From CAUTXO01 sp963542625 (GTDB lineage Bacteria > Campylobacterota > Campylobacteria > Campylobacterales > SZUA-545): a stretch of 45,228 nt of DNA. Each line of letters opens with the position of its first letter. Position 1 is the first letter of the stretch. This document shows, in pieces, positions 33,645 to 41,552 of the stretch. The position numbers and the translations under genes were made by a program. Below the pieces are notes generated by a model, which was given only the letters and a program-made list of their open reading frames with translations, did no database searches and was not told the origin of the DNA. The stretch spans positions 1 to 45,228 of the forward strand of contig CAUTXO010000010.1 in the NCBI GenBank assembly GCA_963542625.1, read 5' to 3'.

Positions 33645-34282
33645 CTAAAACGCTACTCCAATATTCGCGCCGAATGAAAACAAGTTGTTAAAGTTTAGAG
33701 TTACGGTATCGCCATTGTCATCAATTGTATATTCAATATTTTTCAAGCTGTATTTAAATAACGCGTTTGCAAATAGATACGTATCATTGTTGATTCTATA
33801 CGTGGATCCAACGCCGGCTCTAAGTACTGCGCCAATGCCAAATTCTTTGCTGTATTGTTCAAATTCTTCAATTTCCACCTTGTAATTTGATAACCCAACG
33901 CCAAGAATGGCAAAAATATTGTTTGTGCCCAGCAGGTAATCTAAATTCACTAAGCCAAGCATATTGTTTTGCTTGATTTTGGCTTTGTCTTTTTTGAGAT
34001 TGCCACTTTCAAGAGTTAAGGAAGCAAGGAAATTTTCGTATTTGTAACCAATGCTAAGGTTTGGAATAAGACCTATAAAATCAGCTTCTTTTCTTTCGCT
34101 GACACCTAAGGTTTCTGATTTAAAGTTGAGTTTTATATTGGTATGGCTGTATCCCACGCTTGCAACGAAACCTTTTTTGTTTAGAAAGGTATTACCTGCC
34201 CCCCCCCCCACGAGCCTAAATTACTTGGCATTTCAGCCTGCAACACAAGGGCAAAAAGCCCCACCAACAAGATCTGTTTCAT
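33645..34282 (-). CDS. outer-membrane beta-barrel protein, phase variable, OFF in this sequence
   Basis: The body (34211 to 33645) encodes amphipathic strands typical of a small OmpA/OmpW-like barrel: FVASVGYSHTNIKLNF, NLSIGYKYENFLASLTLESG and YLFANALFKYSL, ending with FSFGANIGVAF. It lacks a signal peptide. One appears in another frame just upstream, from ATG 34282: MKQILLVGLFALVLQA then EMPSNLGSW. The two frames meet at an 11-base G tract (34199-34209). With 11 G the signal-peptide frame stops after 33 residues (TAA at 34181-34183). With 12 or 9 G it would read through to a 212- or 211-residue exported barrel protein. The body is AT-rich with only two GATC words, unlike its surroundings. 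Family and ligand unknown. Confidence 0.85.
34199..34209. repeat. G11 slippage tract inside the outer-membrane protein gene
   Basis: Eleven C on the plus strand, eleven G in gene sense, just after the predicted signal peptide. It sets the reading frame of the barrel; see the gene entry. Confidence 0.9.
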
Positions 34283-34515
34283 ATTTCTTCTTTGAAATGA
34301 AGCGGTGGATCTTATAGTTTTTTGGTTTAAGATCTTTGCAGGGGCGGAACGCAAGATCTTAGGCGGGCGAAAAGATCTAAGCGGTGCTGGGATCTTAGCT
34401 TAGATCTCAGGGCACGCAAGATCCTAAGAGTGGCGTGGTTCAAGCTCTAAAGTTTAATTTTCTTGCGTTACAATTCGCATATGTTTAAGCATTCAAAGAA
34501 TTTAAGCGCGCGCAA
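34283..34515. repeat. short RGATCY block between the barrel gene and the PHP gene
   Basis: Seven RGATCY words between about 34310 and 34430. The promoters of both divergent genes must lie here or in the AT-rich stretch at 34450-34485. No gene supported. Confidence 0.65.
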
Positions 34516-35295
34516 GTGGTAGCGGACCTACACAATCACACGTCAAGGTGCAATCACGCAAGTGGCGCGATGAGAGAATACGTCGAGGCGGCGGTGAAAA
34601 ATAAGACGCGGTTTTTCGGCTTTAGCGACCACGCGCCGATGAACTTCGACACCGCTTATAGAATGGATCTAGGCGAGGTTGATGCCTACGAAAAAGACGT
34701 GGCAGATCTGCGCAGAGAATACGCGGGGAAAATTGACATTTTGCTAGCGTATGAGGTCGATTTTCTAGACGGTTACATAGAAAGCCGCGTGCTTGGCGCG
34801 GACGTGGATTATCTCATCGGCTCGGTGCATTTTATTGATTTTTGGGGCTTTGACAACCCAGAATACATCGGCGAGTATCGCGGCAAGGATCTAGACAAGA
34901 TCTGGCAGGATTACTTTGACGCACAGGAAAAAATGGTAAAATCGGGGCTTTTTAACGTCGTGGGGCATTTTGATTTGCTAAAGCTTTTTAAATTTTTGCC
35001 AAAAAAAGACGTGCGCTTGCTGGCAAAAAACGCCATCAAAGCCATTAAAAATAGCGGTATGGCGGTGGAGATCAACCTTGCTGGGTATCGCAAACCAATT
35101 AGCGAGCAATACCCAAGCCGCGCGCTTTTAGAGGAAATTTACGCAAGCGGGATTGACATTTGCTTTGGTAGCGACGCGCACTTGCCGCAAGAGGTAGGGC
35201 AAAACGCGCAAAAGGCGCTAGATCTTGCTAGGCAAATCGGCTTTAGAAAATGTGCGGTTTTTAAGGGCAAAGACAAGCAGCTGGTGGAATTTTGA
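34516..35295 (+). CDS. PHP-family histidinol-phosphatase-like hydrolase
   Basis: A 259-residue PHP-domain metal-dependent phosphatase. Motif 1 is DLHNHTSRCNHASG, motif 2 is GFSDHAP, and later ligands are in YEVDFLDG, GSVHFID, VGHFDLLK and FGSDAHLP. The spacing fits HisJ-type histidinol phosphatase, which hydrolyses L-histidinol phosphate in histidine synthesis; other PHP phosphoesterases look similar. It starts with GTG 34516 and no clear ribosome-binding site is visible. glnA follows after 16 bases. Confidence 0.82.
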   Translation: MVADLHNHTSRCNHASGAMREYVEAAVKNKTRFFGFSDHAPMNFDTAYRMDLGEVDAYEKDVADLRREYAGKIDILLAYEVDFLDGYIESRVLGADVDYLIGSVHFIDFWGFDNPEYIGEYRGKDLDKIWQDYFDAQEKMVKSGLFNVVGHFDLLKLFKFLPKKDVRLLAKNAIKAIKNSGMAVEINLAGYRKPISEQYPSRALLEEIYASGIDICFGSDAHLPQEVGQNAQKALDLARQIGFRKCAVFKGKDKQLVEF

Positions 35296-35311
35296 TTTTA
35301 GAAGGAACAAT

Positions 35312-36742
35312 ATGAAGCAAAAAATTAACTCCGTTGATGATTTTTTTAACTTTTGCAAAGAAAAAGAAATAAAATTTGTGGATTTTCGTTTTACCGACAT
35401 TAAGGGCGCGTGGCATCACACGACGTATAATTTGCCAAGCGTTAGCGCGGACATTCTCACAAACGGTATGCCCTTTGACGCCTCTAGTGTTGAGGCTTGG
35501 CAGCCGATAGACAAATCCGATATGATCCTGCGCCCTGAGATCTCTACGGCGTTTTTAGATCCTTTCACGGCTGACCCTACGGTGATTGTTTTTTGCGATG
35601 TTTATGATATTTACAAGGGGCAAATGTATGAAAAATGCCCGCGCAGCATTGCCAAAAGAGCGGTGGAGGCGCTTAGGGCTTCAGGCATTGGCGATACCGC
35701 CTACTTTGGCCCAGAAAACGAGTTTTTTGTGTTTGAGGACGTGCGGATTCGCGATGAAATGAACTGCTCTTATTATGAAGTCAATACAGAAGAGGGCGAG
35801 TGGAACTACGGCAGAAAGCACAAGGATTCTTTTAACATCGGGCATCGTCCGGGCAAAAAGGGCGGTTATTTTCCCGTTGCGCCGACGGATTCTATGGTAG
35901 ATCTACGCGCGGAGATGATGCAGGTGCTAGAAGAAGTTGGGCTAGACGTTATGCTAGGCCATCACGAAAACGCGCAAGGGCAAGGCGAGATTGGCATAAA
36001 ATTTGGCACGCTGGTAGAAGCGGCGGATAACGTGCAAAAATTCAAATACGTGGTGAAAATGGTGGCACACCTAAACGGCAAGACGGCTACCTTTATGCCA
36101 AAGCCCCTTTACGGCGACAACGGCAGTGGTATGCACGTGCATCAGTCCATTTGGAGCGGCGGCAAAAACACCTTTTACAAGGCGGGTGAATACGGCAATT
36201 TAAGTGACGAAGCGCGCTATTACATCGGCGGGATCTTAAAGCACGCAAGATCTGTGGCGGCTTTTACTAACCCATCGACGAACTCTTACAAGCGCCTAAT
36301 CCCTGGCTTTGAAGCGCCGTCAATTCTTACGTATTCAAGCCAAAACCGCTCGGCAAGCTGCCGCATTCCATACGGCGCGGGCGAGAGCGCAACGCGCGTG
36401 GAGATCCGCTTCCCTGACTCAACGGCAAACCCGTATCTAGCCTTTAGCGCAATGCTAATGGCGGGGCTTGATGGGATTAGGCAAAAAACCGAGCCAATAG
36501 GTCCGATGGACGAAGATCTGTTCGTGCTTAGCCTTGATGAGATCCGAGAAAAGGGCATTCCGCAGTTGCCGCACACTTTGCGAGGATCTTTGGAGGCTCT
36601 CATTAGAGACAATGATTACCTAGCAAGCGTTATGACAAAAGAGTTTATAGACGCGTATCAGCATTATTTGTTTGAGCGGCAGGTGTGGCCTGAAGAGGCG
36701 CGCCCAACGGCGTTTGAATTTAAAACGACGTATTCGTGCTAG
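35312..36742 (+). CDS. glnA: glutamine synthetase, type I
   Basis: A 476-residue GSI that makes glutamine from glutamate, ammonia and ATP, probably as a dodecamer. Motifs seen: the Asp loop DASSVEAWQP, metal ligands in GPENEFFVFE and HHENAQGQGEIG, the substrate-binding run KPLYGDNGSGMHVHQSIW, and NPSTNSYKRLIPGFEAP. At the position of the adenylylation Tyr of enteric GSI (NLYDLPP) it has DLFVLSL, with Phe at 404, so regulation by adenylylation is not expected. I start at ATG 35312, with GAAGGA upstream. A small membrane protein gene and ctsF follow on the same strand. Confidence 0.94.
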   Translation: MKQKINSVDDFFNFCKEKEIKFVDFRFTDIKGAWHHTTYNLPSVSADILTNGMPFDASSVEAWQPIDKSDMILRPEISTAFLDPFTADPTVIVFCDVYDIYKGQMYEKCPRSIAKRAVEALRASGIGDTAYFGPENEFFVFEDVRIRDEMNCSYYEVNTEEGEWNYGRKHKDSFNIGHRPGKKGGYFPVAPTDSMVDLRAEMMQVLEEVGLDVMLGHHENAQGQGEIGIKFGTLVEAADNVQKFKYVVKMVAHLNGKTATFMPKPLYGDNGSGMHVHQSIWSGGKNTFYKAGEYGNLSDEARYYIGGILKHARSVAAFTNPSTNSYKRLIPGFEAPSILTYSSQNRSASCRIPYGAGESATRVEIRFPDSTANPYLAFSAMLMAGLDGIRQKTEPIGPMDEDLFVLSLDEIREKGIPQLPHTLRGSLEALIRDNDYLASVMTKEFIDAYQHYLFERQVWPEEARPTAFEFKTTYSC

Positions 36743-36753
36743 GTGGTTAGAGC

Positions 36754-37167
36754 GTGCTTTATCTTTTAATTTTTGCCGTTAGCTTGCTTGTTTTGTTGGT
36801 GCTTTATTTGCTGTTTATTTACAAGCCCGCGGCGAAGCAAGACGCCTTTTTAGAAGGCGGCGAGATCAATAAAAAATTTTACGATTTTCGCCAAGAGGAA
36901 AAGGACGAAACGGTCGAGGCGGTGCTTAGCATTAACGGCAAGGATTTTTTCTTTAACTACAAAAAAAAGGACGCCGCGAACGTTACAGCCATTATAAAAT
37001 TTACGAAAAACTCTCTTGTGATAATGCGTAGCAGCAAATATAAAGATATAATCGATTCAAGATTTAACGAAATTCTTGTTAAACTAAAAAACCTTTTAGA
37101 AATTTCCAGTTTGGACGAATTAAAATACGGCGAGATAATTGAAGAGATCCGCAACTATTATAAATAG
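36754..37167 (+). CDS. membrane-anchored protein of unknown function (137 aa)
   Basis: A 137-residue protein with one N-terminal membrane helix (about 2-24, LYLLIFAVSLLVLLVLYLLF) followed by a basic stretch and a soluble alpha/beta domain of about 100 residues. No recognised family. It begins with GTG 36754, 11 bases after glnA, and ends 9 bases before ctsF, so it is cotranscribed with ctsF and may belong to the competence/secretion machine. It has no pseudopilin-type cleavage site. Confidence 0.65.
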   Translation: MLYLLIFAVSLLVLLVLYLLFIYKPAAKQDAFLEGGEINKKFYDFRQEEKDETVEAVLSINGKDFFFNYKKKDAANVTAIIKFTKNSLVIMRSSKYKDIIDSRFNEILVKLKNLLEISSLDELKYGEIIEEIRNYYK

Positions 37168-37176
37168 GGGAATTTT

Positions 37177-38418
37177 GTGAAATATTACGAAGCAATTACG
37201 ATAAATAAGGGCAAAAAAGAAGTTGTGCATATTAGGGGCGAGAATAAAAACGAAGCTACTTCGATGATAATCGCCACCTTTGGCGGGACGATTATCCGCA
37301 TAAAAGAAGTCCCTATGCCGCTTGATGTGGCGCTATTGGATATGAAAGACAAGATCCAAACAACACTTTTTAAAGAGCGGCTCAATCCGAAAGAATTTAG
37401 CATTTTCTTGCGCCAAATTGCCGTTATGGTAAATGCTGGGATCCCGCTAAGAGAAGCGATTTTTGAATCAATGAGTGCCTCTAAAAACACGCTGATAAAA
37501 AAAATCGGCACAAGCGTTGTGGAGGACGTGGATTCTGGGCTTAGCCTAACAGAAGCCTTTAAAAAGTTTGAAGATCTAATCGGAAACATCGCTATTTCTA
37601 TGATAGAGCTTGGCGAAAAAACGGGTAGCCTAGCTGAGTCCATTCACAAACTCGTCGAGATCTTAGAAGACATTGAAGACAACAAAATGAAGGTAAAAAA
37701 GGGTATGCGTATGCCAATTATTACCCTTTTTGCGATGGCGATTGCCTTTATTGTGCTCATCTTAGTGGTAATTCCAAAGTTTAAGTCCATTTTTGACAAA
37801 TTCGGCGGCGAGCTGCCTTTGCCAACGCGTATGCTGATGAACCTAGAGTGGTTTTTGAGTAATTACGGGCTTTATGTGCTGGGCGTTTTGGCGGTTGCGG
37901 CTTGGTTTTTTTCAAAGGCTTACAGGCAAAACGTCAATTTACGGCTGAAAGTGGATTTTTTTGTTTTAAAAACCTATTTGCTAGGCGAGATCGCAAGCCT
38001 TGGAATGTATAGCCGTTATATGATGATCTTATCCGAGCTCATTAAATCCGGTATTCCGCTTGATGAAGCGCTGCAAACTTCGCAAATGACGCTTGGAAAT
38101 TCGTTTATCGTGGAGCAGCTTGGGACGGTGCCCGTTTCTATCCAGCGCGGGACGGAATTATCCGAAGCCTTTGAAAAAACCGCGCTTTTTGAAAGTATGG
38201 TAATTAGTATGGTGCGCTCTGGCGAAAGCGGCGGTGAGCTTGACAAAATGCTTTCAGAAGTTGCCAAATATTACAAATCCAGATTTCAAAATATGATAGA
38301 TAATATTGCAACGCTTATTGAGCCTTTGATGATGGGTATAATCGCGGTGCTTGTGCTTGTGCTTGCGCTTGGAATTTTCTTGCCGATGTGGGAATTATCG
38401 TCCGTAGCTATTAAATAA
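37177..38418 (+). CDS. ctsF: type II secretion/type IV pilus inner-membrane platform protein (GspF)
   Basis: A 413-residue GspF/PilC-family platform protein that couples the GspE motor to the pseudopilus. Two T2SSF domains are visible: RLNPKEFSIFLRQIAVMVNA then GIPLREAIFESM, and YSRYMMILSELIKSGIPLDE with its hydrophobic helices. Transmembrane segments lie at about 182-204, 225-247 and 385-408. The name CtsF follows the Campylobacter competence system. Here it is separated by about 10 kb from ctsE and the rest of the cluster, with glnA and other genes between. Its promoter is not obvious; cotranscription from glnA or the PHP gene is likely. Confidence 0.9.
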   Translation: MKYYEAITINKGKKEVVHIRGENKNEATSMIIATFGGTIIRIKEVPMPLDVALLDMKDKIQTTLFKERLNPKEFSIFLRQIAVMVNAGIPLREAIFESMSASKNTLIKKIGTSVVEDVDSGLSLTEAFKKFEDLIGNIAISMIELGEKTGSLAESIHKLVEILEDIEDNKMKVKKGMRMPIITLFAMAIAFIVLILVVIPKFKSIFDKFGGELPLPTRMLMNLEWFLSNYGLYVLGVLAVAAWFFSKAYRQNVNLRLKVDFFVLKTYLLGEIASLGMYSRYMMILSELIKSGIPLDEALQTSQMTLGNSFIVEQLGTVPVSIQRGTELSEAFEKTALFESMVISMVRSGESGGELDKMLSEVAKYYKSRFQNMIDNIATLIEPLMMGIIAVLVLVLALGIFLPMWELSSVAIK

Positions 38419-38429
38419 AAGGAATTCGT

Positions 38430-38933
38430 TTGACCTTAAAAATGAGAGTTTTTGTGGGGCTTGTTTTGATTGCCGTATTTGCCGTTGCTAGCTTTTACAC
38501 AATCAAAACAATCAGGCTAAAAAAGAGTTACGATTGCGCCAGCCCGGTGGTGCAAGAAAAGTTAAAAGATCTTGTGAAAAACAAACTTTTCCCCTTTGCG
38601 ACGACTAGCTCTTACGCAAACGGGCATTTGGATTACGAGATTACAGCCGTGCTTTTTGACGGCGTGAAGATCTTAGACGAAGACTTGCAAACAAACTTCT
38701 TTGAATGTGTTTGCGACGCCAAAATTCAAGGCAAGTTTAAAATCAAAATGAACGCCGCGCCGGAGCAGTTTTTTGGGCTTATGCTTGGCGCTAGCGGCGT
38801 GCGGGATCTTAACAACTCAAATTACGAAGTAACCGTCCCGACGCAATACTTCATAGAAAATTCCAAAGTCGCCGTGAATGTGAGCGCGCATTTTATCGGC
38901 GATACGACAAAATACATAGATCTAGCCCCATAG
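38430..38933 (+). CDS. membrane-anchored protein of unknown function next to ctsF (167 aa)
   Basis: A 167-residue protein with an N-terminal membrane helix (about 6-26, RVFVGLVLIAVFAVASFYTI) and a soluble, probably periplasmic, beta-rich domain with cysteines in SYDCASP and ECVCDAK. It starts with TTG 38430, with AAAGGA 6-7 bases upstream; ATG at 38442 is an alternative. It lies 11 bases after ctsF, so an accessory of the secretion machine is plausible. It is not a pseudopilin by sequence. Confidence 0.65.
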   Translation: MTLKMRVFVGLVLIAVFAVASFYTIKTIRLKKSYDCASPVVQEKLKDLVKNKLFPFATTSSYANGHLDYEITAVLFDGVKILDEDLQTNFFECVCDAKIQGKFKIKMNAAPEQFFGLMLGASGVRDLNNSNYEVTVPTQYFIENSKVAVNVSAHFIGDTTKYIDLAP

Positions 38934-38951
38934 GGTTAATTCCAAAAAGCA

Positions 38952-38957
38952 TATAAT
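38952..38957 (+). promoter_or_regulatory. -10 element for trpS
   Basis: TATAAT in an AT-rich stretch 30 bases before the trpS ATG, followed by an AAAGAGG ribosome-binding site at about 38975. It is a good match to the housekeeping -10 box used by Campylobacter, which often lacks a clear -35. Confidence 0.6.
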
Positions 38958-38986
38958 AAATTTTCAAATAGCTTAAAGAGGCATTT

Positions 38987-39946
38987 ATGAGATATTTAAC
39001 GGGGATCCAACCCTCTGGCGACTTACACATAGGCAATTATTTCGGCGCTATCGAGCAAATAGTCAAGTTGCAGTCAAGCGGAGAAGTTTTTGCCTTTATA
39101 GCTAATTACCACGCACTAACAACAATGGACGACGGCGCAAGGCTTAGCGAGCTAACCAGAAAGGCCGCCGTTGATTTTCTATCTCTTGGCATCGACCCGC
39201 ACAAATCCGTTTTCTGGGTGCAGTCAGAAGTTAAAGAAGTGCTAGAGCTTTACTGGATCTTGTCGCAATTTACGCCGATGGGGCTTTTAGAGCGCGGGCA
39301 TAGCTACAAAGACAAGCTAGCAAAGGGCAAAAGCGCTAGCCACGGGCTGTTTTCTTACCCCGTTTTGATGGCGGCGGACATTTTAATTTACGGCAGCGAC
39401 GCCATTCCCGTTGGCAAAGATCAGATCCAGCACGTAGAAATCGCGCGCGACATTGCCGTAAAATTCAACAACAAATACGGCGAGATCTTCAAGATCCCAG
39501 AGTTCATCGTGAGCGAAGATCAGCAAACCGTGCCCGGCATTGATGGCGAAAAAATGAGTAAAAGTTACGGCAACACAATCGACATTTTTTGCGACGAAGC
39601 CACTCTTGAAGCCCGTTGCAAAAAGATTGTAACAGACTCCACGCCCGTTGAAGAAGAAAAAAATTACGCCACTTGCAACGTCTATCAAATAGCCAAACTT
39701 TTCCTAGACAAACAAGGTGAACTCGCCCTACAACAGCGCTACTTAAACAAAAAAGAGGGCTACGGGCATTTTAAAATGTATCTAAAAGAGCTTATTTGGG
39801 ATTACTTCGAGCCCTTTCGCAAAAAGCGCAAGTATTATCAAAAAAACGCGCACATCGTCGATGAAGTCTTGTATCAAGGCGCAAAACGGGCAAGAGAAGT
39901 CGCAAAAATCACGCTTGATAAGGTAAGGCAAGTTGTTGGAGTATAA
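38987..39946 (+). CDS. trpS: tryptophanyl-tRNA synthetase
   Basis: A 319-residue class I synthetase that charges tRNA-Trp. The HIGH-type motif is HIGN at 14-17 (in PSGDLHIGNYFG) and the KMSKS motif is GEKMSKSYGN at about 187-196. Length is normal for bacterial TrpS. Strong promoter-like and ribosome-binding sequences precede it. Its end overlaps the start of mqnD by 14 bases. Confidence 0.96.
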   Translation: MRYLTGIQPSGDLHIGNYFGAIEQIVKLQSSGEVFAFIANYHALTTMDDGARLSELTRKAAVDFLSLGIDPHKSVFWVQSEVKEVLELYWILSQFTPMGLLERGHSYKDKLAKGKSASHGLFSYPVLMAADILIYGSDAIPVGKDQIQHVEIARDIAVKFNNKYGEIFKIPEFIVSEDQQTVPGIDGEKMSKSYGNTIDIFCDEATLEARCKKIVTDSTPVEEEKNYATCNVYQIAKLFLDKQGELALQQRYLNKKEGYGHFKMYLKELIWDYFEPFRKKRKYYQKNAHIVDEVLYQGAKRAREVAKITLDKVRQVVGV

Positions 39947-40796
39947 GGTAGCGCACTCGCCCGACGCTGACGATATTTTTATGTATTACGCCATTAAATT
40001 TGGCTGGGTGGATACGGCAGATCTCTCCCTAAAAAACATCGCGCTGGATATAGAAACGCTCAACCGCGAAGCGCTTGCCAACACCTACGACGCCACCGCC
40101 ATTAGCTTTGCGCTCTATCCAAAGATCAAGGACGAATACGCCTTACTTAGGACGGCGACGAGTTTTGGCGAGGGCTACGGACCAAAGCTCATCAAAAAAA
40201 GGGGCGTAAAATTAAAGCGTAACTTTAAGGTAGCCCTAAGCGGTGAAAACACCACAAACGCGCTCATTTTCCGCGCCAAATATAAAGACGCGCGTGTGGT
40301 GTATAAAAATTTTCTGGAGATAGAGGGCGCGGTGCTTTCAGGTGAAGTCGATGCTGGCGTGCTTATCCACGAGTCCATTTTGAATTACGCAAGCGAGCTT
40401 GAGTGCGAGGCGGAGATCTACGATCTGTGGCTAGATCTCTCAGGCGCCCCTCTACCCTTGCCGCTTGGCGGTATGGCGCTTAGAAGATCCCTGCCGCTAA
40501 ACCGCGCCATTATGCTAGAGCAAATCCTAGCAAAGGCGGTGGCGCTTGGCGTGAAAAACGCGCGCGTGCTAAGCGCAATGCTGCTTGAGCGCTCCCTTGT
40601 GAGAGTTTCAAGCGATGAGCTTGCCAAATACCTAGATCTCTACGCCAACGCGTCGTCGGTGGATCTTAGCCCCTTGCAAATCGAGGCGGTCGATAGGCTC
40701 TTTGCCATCGGTTACGAGCACGGGTTTTACAAAGACGCAATCCGCGCGCAAGATTATTTCATTCCGCGCGAATACGCAGATCTTAGGAACAGCTAA
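39933..40796 (+). CDS. mqnD: 1,4-dihydroxy-6-naphthoate synthase, menaquinone futalosine pathway
   Basis: A 287-residue periplasmic-binding-protein-fold enzyme that acts on cyclic de-hypoxanthinyl futalosine to make 1,4-dihydroxy-6-naphthoate. The N-terminus VAHSPDADDIFMYYAIKFGW and the later TSFGEGYGPKLIKKRGVK and LDLSGAPLPLPLGGMALRR fit the MqnD group better than MqnA. The futalosine route is the one used by Campylobacterota for menaquinone. Start is TTG 39933 or TTG 39936 inside the end of trpS. Confidence 0.87.
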   Translation: MLEYKVAHSPDADDIFMYYAIKFGWVDTADLSLKNIALDIETLNREALANTYDATAISFALYPKIKDEYALLRTATSFGEGYGPKLIKKRGVKLKRNFKVALSGENTTNALIFRAKYKDARVVYKNFLEIEGAVLSGEVDAGVLIHESILNYASELECEAEIYDLWLDLSGAPLPLPLGGMALRRSLPLNRAIMLEQILAKAVALGVKNARVLSAMLLERSLVRVSSDELAKYLDLYANASSVDLSPLQIEAVDRLFAIGYEHGFYKDAIRAQDYFIPREYADLRNS

Positions 40797-41279
40797 TGCC
40801 ACGTTTTAGCGCTAATCCACGCCGCCTTGACTTTGCCCGCCCCAGCGCCGCCGCGGCTAGTAAGCTCCAAGCTCCGCGCCTAGATCTTGGCAGCGTTTTA
40901 AGTTGCACCGCTAAAATCTCTAGCTCACGCCGTCTAGATCCGCGTAAGATCTTGGAGCGCGCCGTGTTTTTGGCGCTTGCTTTGCTCCCTGTGCGCGTGT
41001 GGCGTGCTTTGGCGCGTGGATTAAAACGCGAGCGCTGGTTTTGCGCGCCCTTTGCAATGCGGGTTGCTGCGCCTAGTTTGCGCGGTAATGCTCTCTTGCG
41101 CGCGGCGGTTTCACTGCTTGCTTTTGCTCCCCGCTGGCAAGATCCTAGCCCCGCGCCTAGATCTTTGCGCGTGTTTGCCCGCCAGCATTTCTCCCGCCCG
41201 TGTTTTGGCGCGCGGGATCTTTGGCGCAGCCACTTGGCGCAAGGATCGCGCAAGGGCATTCAAATGAAAGGCGGGTCAA
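40797..41279. repeat. GC-rich RGATCY block between mqnD and fliQ
   Basis: This 483-base gap has six RGATCY words and high GC. It is open on both strands: plus 40796-41290 (164 codons, starting in the TAATG overlap of the mqnD stop and ending inside fliQ) and minus 40783-41259 (158 codons). Both conceptual proteins are Arg/Ala-rich with no recognisable fold, so I treat the gap as non-coding repeat material. The overlapping ATG leaves a small chance that the plus frame is translated. Confidence 0.6.
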
Positions 41280-41546
41280 ATGGAAGGTGAGCTAATCGGC
41301 CTTGTGGTGGATACTTTCAAAACCACGCTGTTCCTATCCCTGCCAATGCTGCTCGCGGGGCTGCTCGCGGGGCTTATCATCAGCATTTTTCAAGCGACGA
41401 CGCAAATTAACGAAATGACGCTTTCGTTCGTGCCAAAGATCATTCTCGTGGCGCTCGTGATTATCCTAACTATGCCGTGGATGAGTAACACGATGCTTGA
41501 TTTTACGTCGCGGCTTATCAATAAAATTCCAAGTTTCGTGCAGTGA
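41280..41546 (+). CDS. fliQ: flagellar export apparatus protein FliQ
   Basis: An 88-residue inner-membrane component of the flagellar type III export gate. Two transmembrane helices (about 15-38 and 51-72) flank the conserved FQATTQINEMTLSFVPKI segment, which is diagnostic. Start ATG 41280 is preceded by only a weak ribosome-binding site (GGCGGGTC). dnaX follows after 6 bases. Other flagellar genes are not in the window. Confidence 0.95.
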   Translation: MEGELIGLVVDTFKTTLFLSLPMLLAGLLAGLIISIFQATTQINEMTLSFVPKIILVALVIILTMPWMSNTMLDFTSRLINKIPSFVQ

Positions 41547-41552
41547 GCGCCT

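Noticed and set aside
40783..41259. Arg/Ala-rich minus-strand frame of 158 codons
   Set aside because: Open only because the region is GC-rich; the opposite strand is open too, and the sequence has no domain, signal or conserved pattern.
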